NCBI GenBank assembly: GCA_003453695.1 | Contig: DMNK01000124.1 | Coordinates: 1-22,771, forward strand | Reading direction: 5' to 3' | Source: Acidimicrobiaceae bacterium | Lineage (GTDB): Bacteria; Actinomycetota; Acidimicrobiia; Acidimicrobiales; UBA8190 | Length of the DNA stretch: 22,771 nt | Part shown: positions 6,892-12,724 of the stretch, piece by piece | Position numbering within the stretch: the stretch's first letter is position 1 | Layout of the letters: every line of letters starts with the position of its first letter | The notes under the pieces: model-generated | What the model was told of the DNA's origin: nothing | Seen by the model: only the letters and a program-made list of their open reading frames with translations | The model's database searches: none | Translations under genes and position numbers: made by a program

Positions 6892-6930
6892 ACCATACTG
6901 ACAGTATCCAACAAGGGATACTTTCGGTAT
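6872..6930. promoter_or_regulatory. three tandem 13-bp operators, 23-bp period
   Basis: Three near-palindromes of the form ATACY-N3-RGTAY: ATACCTTTGGTAC (6872-6884), ATACTGACAGTAT (6895-6907) and ATACTTTCGGTAT (6918-6930). Start-to-start distance is exactly 23 bp both times, close to two helical turns, so bound dimers would lie on nearly the same face. They cover both divergent promoters. Half-site spacing fits TetR dimers; TetR binding itself is inferred. Confidence 0.7.
6887..6914 (-). promoter_or_regulatory. divergent promoter of the TetR gene
   Basis: On the minus strand TTGTTG (6914-6909), a 16-bp spacer and TAGTAT (6892-6887, 4 of 6 matches). Its -10 shares bases with the -10 of the opposite promoter, so the two would exclude each other, and operator copies 1 and 2 overlie it. 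A weaker call than the plus-strand promoter. Confidence 0.4.
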
Positions 6931-6951
6931 GCAAAGGTGGAGAGGGGAACG

Positions 6952-7224
6952 ATGCCCAAGTACGTCATCGAGCGAGAGCTGCCGGGGGCCGGAAAGCTGT
7001 CGGGGGCGGAGTTGCAGGCGATCAGCGAGAAGTCCAACAAAGTCCTCGGGGAGCTCGGTCCGGACATCCGCTGGCTCCAGAGCTACGTCACCGACGACAA
7101 GATCTATTGCGTCTATGTCGCCCCCGACAAGGACATCATCGAGGAGCACGCCCGCTGTGGGGGCTTCCCGGCCAACAGCATCTCCCAGGTCTCCGCTGTG
7201 ATCGACCCCTCGACGGGGGAATAG
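6952..7224 (+). CDS. DUF4242 family protein (putative metal-binding)
   Basis: A 90-residue protein starting at ATG 6952 with AGAGGGG (6941-6947) upstream. It opens with MPKYVIERELPGAG, has the helix LSGAELQAISEKSN, the strand WLQSYVTDDKIYCVYVAP and the family hallmark EEHARCGGFPANSI near residues 64-77, matching DUF4242. The one studied relative I know of, SCO4226 of Streptomyces coelicolor, has a ferredoxin-like fold and binds nickel; H66 of this hallmark is a possible ligand here. The function remains open. It has its own strong promoter controlled by the divergent TetR operators and its own terminator hairpin, so it looks like the main output of that regulator. No membrane or secretion signals. 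Confidence 0.85.
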   Translation: MPKYVIERELPGAGKLSGAELQAISEKSNKVLGELGPDIRWLQSYVTDDKIYCVYVAPDKDIIEEHARCGGFPANSISQVSAVIDPSTGE

Positions 7225-7239
7225 GGCCCAGATTTCCCC
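7215..7239 (+). terminator. terminator hairpin of the DUF4242 gene
   Basis: GGGGGAAT (7215-7222) pairs with ATTTCCCC (7232-7239) over eight positions including one G-U. The stem overlaps the stop codon TAG (7222-7224). The loop AGGGCCCAG contains a further self-complementary GGGCCC. No U-run follows. It separates the gene from the tRNA. Confidence 0.5.
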
Positions 7240-7277
7240 TTCGGCGACTCCGATAGCGTAAGGGAGCTTCGGCAACT

Positions 7278-7355
7278 CGGGCTGTGGCGCAGCTTGGTTA
7301 GCGCGCTTGACTGGGGGTCAAGAGGTCGCCGGTTCAAATCCGGCCAGCCCGACCA
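7278..7355 (+). tRNA. tRNA-Pro(GGG), CCA encoded
   Basis: A complete cloverleaf. The acceptor arms are CGGGCTG (7278-7284) and CAGCCCG (7345-7351), with discriminator A and genomic CCA (7353-7355). The anticodon stem CTTGA/TCAAG (7306-7310, 7318-7322) closes the loop CTGGGGG with anticodon GGG at 7313-7315, reading CCC proline codons. The T arm has GGTTCAAATCC. The D arm carries one extra base (GGTTAGC), giving 78 nt. No integrase gene or repeated 3' end is seen nearby. Confidence 0.96.
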
Positions 7356-7359
7356 ATGT

Positions 7360-7375
7360 GATGTGTCGAGACATC
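7360..7375. promoter_or_regulatory. 16-bp imperfect palindrome after tRNA
   Basis: GATGTGTCGAGACATC has one mismatched pair. It lies in the 146-nt gap between tRNA-Pro and the AhpD-like gene. It may be a tRNA terminator stem, since it folds as GATGT-loop-ACATC, or an operator for the downstream gene. The rest of the gap (7376-7501) has GC-rich partial inverted repeats (7384-7400) but nothing I can name. Confidence 0.3.
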
Positions 7376-7501
7376 GGAGACACCCGGGCGCGGCGCCGGG
7401 CCTCCTCCGGCGGGATCCTGCGATTCTTTCCTACGTGTCACATCCGCGGCCTTCGGGGAGTCATAAGAGCAGGACGCCAGATGACTCCAAAGGAGCAAAC
7501 C

Positions 7502-7981
7502 GTGGAAGCTCGACTGACCCAAACCGCAATGCCTCCCGGAGCATTCGAGGCACTGCAGGCTTTCAGCAACGCCGCCCTCAAGACCGCCAGGAAAGCCGGG
7601 CTGTCGCGGTCGACCATCGACCTGGTAGAGCTGCGAGCCAGCCAGATCAACGCCTGTGCCGTCTGTCTCGACATGCACAGCCGGGCGGCCAAGAAGGCCG
7701 GCGAGTCGGACGAGCGCCTCAACACCTTGGCCGCCTGGCGAGAGGCCCCGTACTTCACCGACGCCGAGCGCGCCGCGCTGGCGCTGACCGAGGCGGGGAC
7801 TCGCCTCGCAGATCGAGCCGATGCTGTGCCCGACGACATTTACGCCGCCGCCGCCAGGCACTACGACGAGCCGGCGCTGGCGGCTCTCGTTGTGATGATC
7901 GCCGCCATCAATGCCTGGAACCGGCTCAACGTCATCACCGGCCAGGTGGCTGGAGACTGGACGGCCCAAGTAGCGGGATAG
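7502..7981 (+). CDS. AhpD-like carboxymuconolactone decarboxylase family protein
   Basis: A 159-residue protein of the CMD/AhpD superfamily. The active-site region reads LRASQINACAVCLDMHSRAAKKAGE: a CxxC redox pair followed by His, as in AhpD-like peroxidases, with the preceding Glu of VELRAS. The next part, RLNTLAAWREAPYFTDAERAALALTEA, is typical of the family. The start is GTG 7502, chosen for the Shine-Dalgarno AAAGGAG (7489-7495) six bases upstream and because relatives begin with a short MEARL-like stretch; ATG 7481 is the alternative. The likely role is thiol-dependent reduction of hydroperoxides in the cytoplasm. Similar proteins are often single genes linked to stress response; the neighbours do not add a partner reductase. 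Confidence 0.9.
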   Translation: MEARLTQTAMPPGAFEALQAFSNAALKTARKAGLSRSTIDLVELRASQINACAVCLDMHSRAAKKAGESDERLNTLAAWREAPYFTDAERAALALTEAGTRLADRADAVPDDIYAAAARHYDEPALAALVVMIAAINAWNRLNVITGQVAGDWTAQVAG

Positions 7982-7990
7982 ATCGAATCC

Positions 7991-8019
7991 GGGCCGAAGG
8001 GCCCTGGGCGGCGCCGCCC
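7991..8019 (+). terminator. double hairpin after AhpD-like gene
   Basis: GGGCC-GAAG-GGCCC (7991-8004) is directly followed by the 14-bp perfect palindrome GGGCGGCGCCGCCC (8006-8019). They start ten bases after the AhpD-like stop. No U-tract. Confidence 0.45.
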
Positions 8020-8023
8020 CTCC

Positions 8024-8039
8024 TCGACAACGTTGTTGA
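8024..8039. promoter_or_regulatory. palindrome before small membrane gene
   Basis: The core ACAACGTTGT (8027-8036) is a perfect 10-bp palindrome, extended by TC/GA outside one mismatch to 16 bp. It ends 22 nt before the GTG start at 8062, so it could be an operator. No clear promoter hexamers are seen with it. Confidence 0.3.
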
Positions 8040-8061
8040 TAGAGGAAGCGAGGAGGATCAC

Positions 8062-8244
8062 GTGGCCGCAGACAAAGGACGTCCCAGCGGAGCATCGAGT
8101 GGCATCTGGTTCCTGGGGTTCCTCGGCGCGCTCGTCTACTACATCCATACACATTCGGGGACGTTCTGGCTTGTGCTACTCGCCGTGTTGAAGGCCGTCT
8201 TCTGGCCGGCGTTCCTCGTCTACCACCTCCTGGGTCTTCATTGA
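8062..8244 (+). CDS. small membrane protein, two predicted helices
   Basis: A 60-residue protein starting at GTG 8062, with a textbook Shine-Dalgarno AGGAGG (8051-8056) five bases upstream. After a short polar N-terminus (MAADKGRPSG) there are two hydrophobic stretches, about residues 14-28 (IWFLGFLGALVYYIH) and 33-57 (FWLVLLAVLKAVFWPAF onward), separated by a THSGT turn; it ends in HLLGLH. This is the pattern of a hairpin inner-membrane protein. I do not recognise a function. It is too short and too well framed by its ribosome binding site and the hairpins upstream to dismiss. The frame is open far upstream, but that part overlaps the AhpD-like gene and is noise. Confidence 0.7.
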   Translation: MAADKGRPSGASSGIWFLGFLGALVYYIHTHSGTFWLVLLAVLKAVFWPAFLVYHLLGLH

Positions 8245-8432
8245 CGGCTCTCGGACCCTGGGACCGGCGCAGGCAACACGCCTTGCCGGGCAGGGACCCT
8301 CACCTGGGCGACGGGCTTCCAGGCCCGGGTTCGGCGTCGCGAACGGTGGGCATAACTCCACTTGCTGCGGACAATGCAGCGTGTTTTCGACCCTGCAAGT
8401 AGGGACGAAGAGGGGAGAAGAGGAGAGAAGCG
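8245..8432 (+). other. intergenic stretch with compound hairpin
   Basis: No gene is supported. GCGAC (8308-8312) pairs with GTCGC (8336-8340), enclosing GGGC (8313-8316) and GCCC (8323-8326), a possible terminator of the small membrane gene. Nearer the next gene, GCTGC (8364-8368) and GCAGC (8376-8380) form a short inverted repeat. No confident promoter. Confidence 0.3.
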
Positions 8433-8996
8433 ATGGCTGTCGCCACCATGACTCCAACTGGTCGACGGACCGCGGTACGCCCCTATCGCTTGAGCATCGA
8501 GATGGCGGGCCTGCTGATCGTCCTGCTCGGGGCCTGGGGGGGAATCGTCCCCTTCGTGGGCCCGCTCTTCGGGTTCAGCGGGGACGGTTCATCCGCCTGG
8601 ACGTTGAACATGTCGCACTCCATGTTGAGCCTCGCTCCGGGCGCAGTGGCCGTCGGATGTGGCCTCCTGGTGATGCTCGCGGGCCAATTCCTGGCGGGGC
8701 GGCGCGTGCTGGCCTTCGCCGGGTTGGTCGTCGCCGTCTGCGGGGCGTGGTTCATCATCGGGCCGCTGGCGTGGCCGGTGCTCAAGGGCACGACGTTCTT
8801 CGTCGGTGACCGCCCGCTGCGTGAGCTCGCCTATTGGATCGGCTACTCGCTCGGTCCCGGAAGCCTGCTCGTCGGGCTGGGGGCGTTCGTGCTCGGCCGT
8901 CCGGCACCGGCGGCGGCCATGCCGGCGGTGGAATCCGAGACTCGGGAAAGGCCGGTCACCGCCAAGCCGGTCACGGCCGGTCCGGCAACGCCCTAG
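8433..8996 (+). CDS. four-helix integral membrane protein
   Basis: A 187-residue protein from ATG 8433, with AGGAGAG a few bases upstream. Four hydrophobic segments are visible: about residues 24-47 (MAGLLIVLLGAWGGIVPFVG), 66-88, 92-115 (VLAFAGLVVAVCGAWFIIGPLAW) and 134-155 (YWIGYSLGPGSLLVGLGAFVLG). A polar loop between helices one and two holds SGDGSSAWTLNMSHS, and the C-terminus is a disordered Pro/Ala/Thr tail. The fold suggests a small actinobacterial membrane protein without catalytic motifs. I do not recognise a family with known function. It stands alone, closed by the strong hairpin at 9001-9036. Confidence 0.82.
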   Translation: MAVATMTPTGRRTAVRPYRLSIEMAGLLIVLLGAWGGIVPFVGPLFGFSGDGSSAWTLNMSHSMLSLAPGAVAVGCGLLVMLAGQFLAGRRVLAFAGLVVAVCGAWFIIGPLAWPVLKGTTFFVGDRPLRELAYWIGYSLGPGSLLVGLGAFVLGRPAPAAAMPAVESETRERPVTAKPVTAGPATP

Positions 8997-9000
8997 TTGC

Positions 9001-9036
9001 CCAGGGTGCGGGCGGCGCCTGCCACCCGAACCCTGG
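9001..9036. terminator. bidirectional terminator hairpin
   Basis: CCAGGGT (9001-9007) pairs with ACCCTGG (9030-9036). Inside, CGGG pairs with CCCG and GGC with GCC around a GCCT loop, giving 14 pairs with two mismatches. It lies between convergent stops at 8996 and 9064. Confidence 0.7.
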
Positions 9037-9063
9037 TCACGAGGTTCGACAACAGGCGGCGGT

Positions 9064-9480
9064 TCAGCCCTGTGCCGCCGTCTCTGTGCCGCGTAGACGA
9101 CGGCACAGCATGGCGACGATGGCGTGCAGGACATCGGGCTCGTCGAGGAACGGCTTGAAGTTCCAGCTCGCCAGCGAGAAGGCCCGAAGATCGCTCACTG
9201 CCGTCACGGTGGCGGAGCGCGGTCCGCCATCGATGAGAGCGAGTTCTCCGACCGCCCCACCGGGTCCTAACGTGGCCCGCTTCTCGCCGTGGGCCGTCAC
9301 TTCGGCGCTCCCGTCGAGGATGAGGAAGAACCGGCCCGCCTCGTCCCCTTCGTCCACGAGCGCGCTCCCGGCCGCAAAGGTCATCTCTCGGCCGGCATCA
9401 CGAATCTGCTTGAGGCGCTTGGCCGGAAGGTCCCGGAACATCTCCGAGGCCTCCAGCGCGCTGATGATCTCGTCTGTCAC
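9064..9480 (-). CDS. stand-alone cyclic nucleotide-binding domain protein
   Basis: A 138-residue protein consisting of one CAP/cNMP-binding beta-barrel. It begins MTDEIISALEASEMFRDLP, has the LVDEGDEAGRFFLILDGSAEV strand pair, and the phosphate-binding cassette GELALIDGGPRSATVTA with the conserved Glu and Arg that hold the cyclic phosphate. The C-terminal helix follows (FKPFLDEPDVLHAIVAMLCRRLR). There is no DNA-binding helix-turn-helix and no kinase or channel domain, so any output must go through a partner. The start is GTG 9480 with GGAGG (9492-9488) upstream. The intact cassette suggests that it binds cAMP or cGMP. The class III cyclase-type protein at 17257 is the only obvious possible source in the window. 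Confidence 0.9.
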   Translation of the reverse strand: MTDEIISALEASEMFRDLPAKRLKQIRDAGREMTFAAGSALVDEGDEAGRFFLILDGSAEVTAHGEKRATLGPGGAVGELALIDGGPRSATVTAVSDLRAFSLASWNFKPFLDEPDVLHAIVAMLCRRLRGTETAAQG

Positions 9481-9560
9481 GGGCTTCCCTCCCGACCGCC
9501 GATCCTAGCCAGGCCACCCCTTCGGCGCGGGCCCGCCGTGCTCCACGTAGCGCCCGGCAC

Positions 9561-9908
9561 CTACGCCGTCGGCGCTCGATCGGCCTCGGCGGTGGCCGGA
9601 AAGACCCGGTGCGCCATCTGTTCACACACCCGGATCGAGTACTCGGCGTAGAACTGCTCGCGTCCGTGCCGCTGCGCCAGCCGGTGCACTCGGTCGACCC
9701 GCCACGCCCGGTGGTTCTCCCATGTGTCGAACACGATGATCGACACCCGCTCGCCGTCTTCGCCGACGAACGTCTTGAACTCGAGCAGTCCTTCCGTGGC
9801 ACGCGCTCGTTCCTCCATTTGCTGTGCTTCCTCCGCGTAGGCCAATTGCGCCTCTGAGCGGAGGCGAGAGCGGAAGACAGTGACGATCGGTCCGGCGCCG
9901 TTGTTCAT
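9561..9908 (-). CDS. antibiotic biosynthesis monooxygenase (ABM) domain protein
   Basis: A 115-residue protein with the dimeric alpha/beta-barrel layout of ABM-domain proteins: the first strand IVTVFRSRLR, helix EAQLAYAEEAQQMEERARAT, then GLLEFKTFVGEDGERVSIIVFDTWENHRAWR, where the W-E-N/S-x-x-A-W motif is characteristic. A histidine- and arginine-rich second helix follows (HRLAQRHGREQFYAEYSIRV). Family members include small monooxygenases and heme-degrading enzymes but many have unknown substrates; no haem ligand can be assigned here. Start ATG 9908. It is separated from the cyclic-nucleotide-binding gene by 80 nt with the same direction and might share its transcript. The 214 nt upstream (9909-10122) are shared with the divergent LytM-like gene. 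Confidence 0.85.
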   Translation of the reverse strand: MNNGAGPIVTVFRSRLRSEAQLAYAEEAQQMEERARATEGLLEFKTFVGEDGERVSIIVFDTWENHRAWRVDRVHRLAQRHGREQFYAEYSIRVCEQMAHRVFPATAEADRAPTA

Positions 9909-10040
9909 CCCGTTAGCTTGCCTCTGTCACCCCTGTTGCCAGGGTTTTCGCGGTCCGGCTGCATAGGGCCTGGTGAAGGCGCCCTTTGTGGGACGGATTC
10001 CCTCCGCCGGATTGCAAGGCCTCTTGCGTTATCGGTATGT

Positions 10041-10063
10041 TGTCCGGCCGTTATGCCCGGACA
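10041..10063. promoter_or_regulatory. 7-bp hairpin in divergent intergenic region
   Basis: TGTCCGG (10041-10047) and CCGGACA (10057-10063) flank the 9-nt loop CCGTTATGC, 60 nt before the LytM-like start. It could be an operator or a leader hairpin. The rest of 9909-10122 shows no gene and no recognised riboswitch. Confidence 0.3.
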
Positions 10064-10122
10064 CGGCGGGGTCACGGGTCGGAGCGGCCAGTCACCACGC
10101 ACAGGCCGTCGTCGCGCACACC

Positions 10123-11316
10123 ATGACCAATCACCGTTCAATCCTCATAGCCGGAGCAGCATCGTTCATTTTGACGACGGTGTTCGTGTCCACCACGGCA
10201 TCAGCGGACACCAACTCGGACAAGGCCCAGATCGCCCAGCTCGAGACCCAGATCGCCCAGGACGGTGCCCACGTCGAAGCGCTGGTGTCGAGCTACGACC
10301 AGGCGATCACGCAGGAGCAAATCGACGCCCAGAAGGTGGCCGCCGCCCAAGCACGTGTGGCCTCCGACCAACAGACCGAGGACCAAGCCAAAGCAGTCCT
10401 GCGCAGCCTGGCCTTGACCTCATACATGAACGACAGCGTGGACAACTCGTCTCTGTCCATCTTCTCGATGACGTCGGGATCTTCGGTCGCTGCCAAGCAG
10501 GAATACACGCAGATCGCCAATGACGGCCTGCGCACCGCCGTCGACGCCGTGGACGCCGACGCCCGCCAGACCCAGGCCTCTGAGGACCAGCTGCGCGCCG
10601 TACAGGCACAGGCACAGGCCACCGTGACACAACTCGGTGCCGCCAAGGCGGCGGCCCAAGCTGCCCTGGCCCAGGACGACGCTTTGCTGTCCCAGGTGAA
10701 GGGCAACCTCGCTACCCTCGTGGCGCAAGCGGCGGCAGCGGCGAAGGCTGCGGAACAACGAGAAGCAGCCATCTTGGCCGCCGAGGAGGCCAACGCCCAC
10801 CCCGTGAACTTCTCCTTCAACCCCAGCCCAGGTTCCTACAGCAACCCACTCCGGTCCATCAACGGGCTCAACCCCGAACGTGTGGACCAGGGCGTGGACT
10901 ACAGCGGATACGGCCCGATCTACGCCATGGGTGACGCCAAGATCCTGAGCACGACGAACTCCGGCTGGCCCGGTGGGACCTTCATCGCCTACAAGTTCCT
11001 CGACGGACCCGCCGCTGGCCTCGTCGCCTACGCCGCCGAAGACATCGAGCCCACCGTGGACGTGGGGCAGACCGTCAACGCCGGGACGGTCATCGGCACC
11101 ATGTACGCCGGTCCCGACGGCATCGAGACGGGCTGGGCCGACCCCTCCGGAGACGGCAACAGCATGGCCCGCGATTACGGCCAGTTCGACGGCTCGAACT
11201 CCACCGCCTTCGGCGCCAACTTCTCCCAGTTCCTTGCCTCTGTGGGAGCACCACCCGGAGTGATGCAGAACGAGCCGCCCACCGGCAACCTGCCGCCCGG
11301 GTGGCCCACGTGGTGA
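10123..11316 (+). CDS. secreted coiled-coil protein with degenerate LytM (M23-like) domain
   Basis: A 397-residue exported protein. The start ATG 10123 gives a clean signal peptide (MTNHRSILIAGAASFILTT through ASA, cut before residue 29). Residues 30-100 and about 123-225 are Ala/Gln/Glu-rich coiled coils, with a short Ser/Asn-rich break between. Residues 240-345 look like a LytM/M23 beta-domain: NPLRSINGLNPERVDQGVDYSG, then PIYAMGDAKIL and VGQTVNAGTVIGTMY. The zinc ligands of M23 peptidases are missing: the HxGxD motif is D255-Q-G-V-D259, and the HxH positions are non-histidine (VAYAAED, GIETGWAD). The layout matches EnvC/NlpD-like activators of cell-wall hydrolases rather than an enzyme. 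The C-terminus is Pro-rich. No convincing Shine-Dalgarno precedes the start. Confidence 0.85.
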   Translation: MTNHRSILIAGAASFILTTVFVSTTASADTNSDKAQIAQLETQIAQDGAHVEALVSSYDQAITQEQIDAQKVAAAQARVASDQQTEDQAKAVLRSLALTSYMNDSVDNSSLSIFSMTSGSSVAAKQEYTQIANDGLRTAVDAVDADARQTQASEDQLRAVQAQAQATVTQLGAAKAAAQAALAQDDALLSQVKGNLATLVAQAAAAAKAAEQREAAILAAEEANAHPVNFSFNPSPGSYSNPLRSINGLNPERVDQGVDYSGYGPIYAMGDAKILSTTNSGWPGGTFIAYKFLDGPAAGLVAYAAEDIEPTVDVGQTVNAGTVIGTMYAGPDGIETGWADPSGDGNSMARDYGQFDGSNSTAFGANFSQFLASVGAPPGVMQNEPPTGNLPPGWPTW

Positions 11317-11360
11317 CAAGGGCCCGCCACCGCCCGGAGTGAGCGGCCGTCCCTAGCAAC

Positions 11361-11366
11361 TAGCCT
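11361..11366 (+). promoter_or_regulatory. -10 like box for a leaderless start
   Basis: TAGCCT lies eight bases before ATG 11375, and no Shine-Dalgarno is present in between, so the carbonic-anhydrase-like gene may be transcribed without a leader, which is common in actinobacteria. The -35 region is not recognisable. Confidence 0.35.
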
Positions 11367-11374
11367 GCGCCGCC

Positions 11375-11893
11375 ATGGCGGTGTACGCCCTCGGTGAAGT
11401 CGCCCCTCTCATCGACGTCTCGGCGTTCGTCCATCCCGACGCCACGGTCATCGGGGACGTCACCATCGGTGCAGAGTCGTCGATCTGGCCCGGAGCAGTG
11501 CTGCGAGGCGATCACGGATCGGTCTCGGTGGGGTCCCGAACCTCGATCCAGGACGGCTCGGTCATCCATGCCGGTCCCGGTTTCCCGACCGTGATCGGCG
11601 ACGGATGTGTGATCGGCCACGTCGTGCACCTCGAGGGATGCACGTTGGAGGATGAATGCCTGATCGGCTCCGGTGCCGTGGTGCTTCATCACGTGGTCGT
11701 CGGGCGCGGGGCATTGGTGGCCGCCGGTGCCGTCGTGCCCAACGGCATGCACGTTCCCGCCGGCGCTCTGGCCGTGGGGGTCCCGGCCACGGTGAAGCCG
11801 GACGGATCTCATCCCGAGCTCATCCGCGTCTCCGCCGAGGAGTACGTGAAGAACTCCCGGCGTTATCGCGCCGAGCTGCGGCGGGTGGACTGA
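11375..11893 (+). CDS. gamma-carbonic anhydrase family protein
   Basis: A 172-residue left-handed beta-helix protein made of hexapeptide repeats ([LIV]-G-x4), for example VHPDATVIGDVTIGAESSIW and VTIGAESSIWPGAVLRGD. The zinc-site histidines of the gamma class are in place: SIQDGSVIHAG supplies the first, and VIGHVVHLEGC supplies the other two, with the conserved R and D of VLRGD and the Q of IQDG. It ends in the usual C-terminal helix (EEYVKNSRRYRAELRRVD). Close relatives (YrdA, PaaY, Cam) form trimers; some hydrate CO2, others are inactive or act on thioesters, so activity is likely but not certain. It is monocistronic, between the LytM-like gene and the MerR operon. Confidence 0.92.
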   Translation: MAVYALGEVAPLIDVSAFVHPDATVIGDVTIGAESSIWPGAVLRGDHGSVSVGSRTSIQDGSVIHAGPGFPTVIGDGCVIGHVVHLEGCTLEDECLIGSGAVVLHHVVVGRGALVAAGAVVPNGMHVPAGALAVGVPATVKPDGSHPELIRVSAEEYVKNSRRYRAELRRVD

Positions 11894-11906
11894 GGCCCGG
11901 GAGACG

Positions 11907-11935
11907 GCGACAACCCTCAAGTAGAGGGTTAGGGT
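11907..11935 (+). promoter_or_regulatory. MerR-like operator inside a promoter spacer
   Basis: The perfect palindrome AACCCTC-AAGTA-GAGGGTT (11912-11930) lies between a -35 like GCGACA (11907-11912) and a -10 like TAGGGT (11930-11935), 17 bp apart. MerR regulators bind in just this place. Transcription from here would give a leader of about 240 nt before the MerR gene. Confidence 0.5.
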
Positions 11936-12183
11936 GCATCCTCACCTGGGCCGATGTACCCGAGCGCCGGGACCTCCGTCTGGTGTCGATGTGGTGTCGC
12001 GCCGGCGCCTGGACACCGCCCCTCGCCGTCCCACGGGTTTTGGGGTCCTACCTGGAGCTTCGTCCGCTCGACTCGGACGGCGTCGATGTCGGAGCATCCC
12101 CCTTCGACGACAGATTCGTAACTACCCTCGTGTGAGGACGGGCAGATACGATGACCCTAGACCTGAGGTGGAGGAGGACCCCG
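11936..12183 (+). other. leader of the MerR-gcv operon, no gene
   Basis: No coding potential that I trust. A second -10 like box, TACGAT (12147-12152), lies 31 bases before the ATG; just ahead is ACCCTC-GTGT-GAGG (12124-12137), a partial copy of the upstream operator arms. Glycine-riboswitch hallmarks were looked for and not seen. Confidence 0.35.
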
Positions 12184-12723
12184 ATGGCCGAAAGCGTTGC
12201 CCCTGCCACGCCGCTTCCGGGTATGGAGGCACCGGCGACTCAACCGATCGAGGGGTTCCGTGGGCCGCAGGTCTGTTCTCTGGTGGGCATCACCTACCGT
12301 CAGCTCGACTACTGGGCGCGCACCGGCTTGTTGCGCCCTTCCATCGCCGACGCCCGCGGCAGCGGCACGCAGCGTCTGTACGCCTACACCGACGTGCTCG
12401 AGCTCAAGGTGATCAAGCAGCTCCTCGATGCCGGCATCTCCTTACAGCGGGCCCGACGCGCAGTGGAGTGTCTGCGCGCCGGCTTGGGGGCGGACCTGGC
12501 GTCCGCCAACTTGGTGCTGGTGGGCCCGGACTCGGTGCTGGCCCACGGTGACGGAGAAGTGGTCGACCTCCTGCGCGGTGGTCAGGGTGTGCTCAACATC
12601 GTGCCGTTGTCCGGTGTCGTCGAGGAACTCGATGCCGCCATCGTGGAGTTGGAACGGCACCGCTCCGCCTCGCCCATGGCGGTGGCGAGCGGGGCACGCG
12701 TCGCCGGAGGACGACAGTCCTGA
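12184..12723 (+). CDS. MerR family regulator, Rv1830-like
   Basis: A 179-residue protein. ATG 12184 is preferred over ATG 12151 because GGAGGAGG (12170-12177) lies six bases upstream. The MerR DNA-binding domain spans about residues 26-100: VCSLVGITYRQLDYWARTGLLRP, GSGTQRLYAYTDVLELKVIKQLLDAGISLQRARRAVECLR. The C-terminal part, with LVGPDSVLAHGDGEVVDLLRGGQGVLNIVPLSG, is the extension typical of the mycobacterial Rv1830/Rv1828 type, not the metal-binding loop of classical MerR. In Mycobacterium these genes lie by gcvH, garA and gcvB, so the link to glycine cleavage is conserved although the regulon is not certain. It is first in a five-gene run and may control itself through the palindrome at 11912-11930. 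Confidence 0.92.
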   Translation: MAESVAPATPLPGMEAPATQPIEGFRGPQVCSLVGITYRQLDYWARTGLLRPSIADARGSGTQRLYAYTDVLELKVIKQLLDAGISLQRARRAVECLRAGLGADLASANLVLVGPDSVLAHGDGEVVDLLRGGQGVLNIVPLSGVVEELDAAIVELERHRSASPMAVASGARVAGGRQS

Positions 12724-12724
12724 C

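Noticed and set aside
7278..7355. tRNA-Pro as an integration site
   Set aside because: No integrase and no repeated tRNA 3' end was seen in the window.
9909..10122. c-di-AMP (ydaO-type) riboswitch before the cell-wall gene
   Set aside because: Such elements occur before actinobacterial cell-wall genes, but the conserved core sequences are not seen here.
11894..12150. possible small gene between the carbonic-anhydrase-like and MerR genes
   Set aside because: Open frames exist, but none has a ribosome binding site, a family motif or a plausible composition.
11936..12183. glycine riboswitch before the gcv run
   Set aside because: The conserved tandem-aptamer sequences were not found, and gcvT itself has only nine bases upstream.
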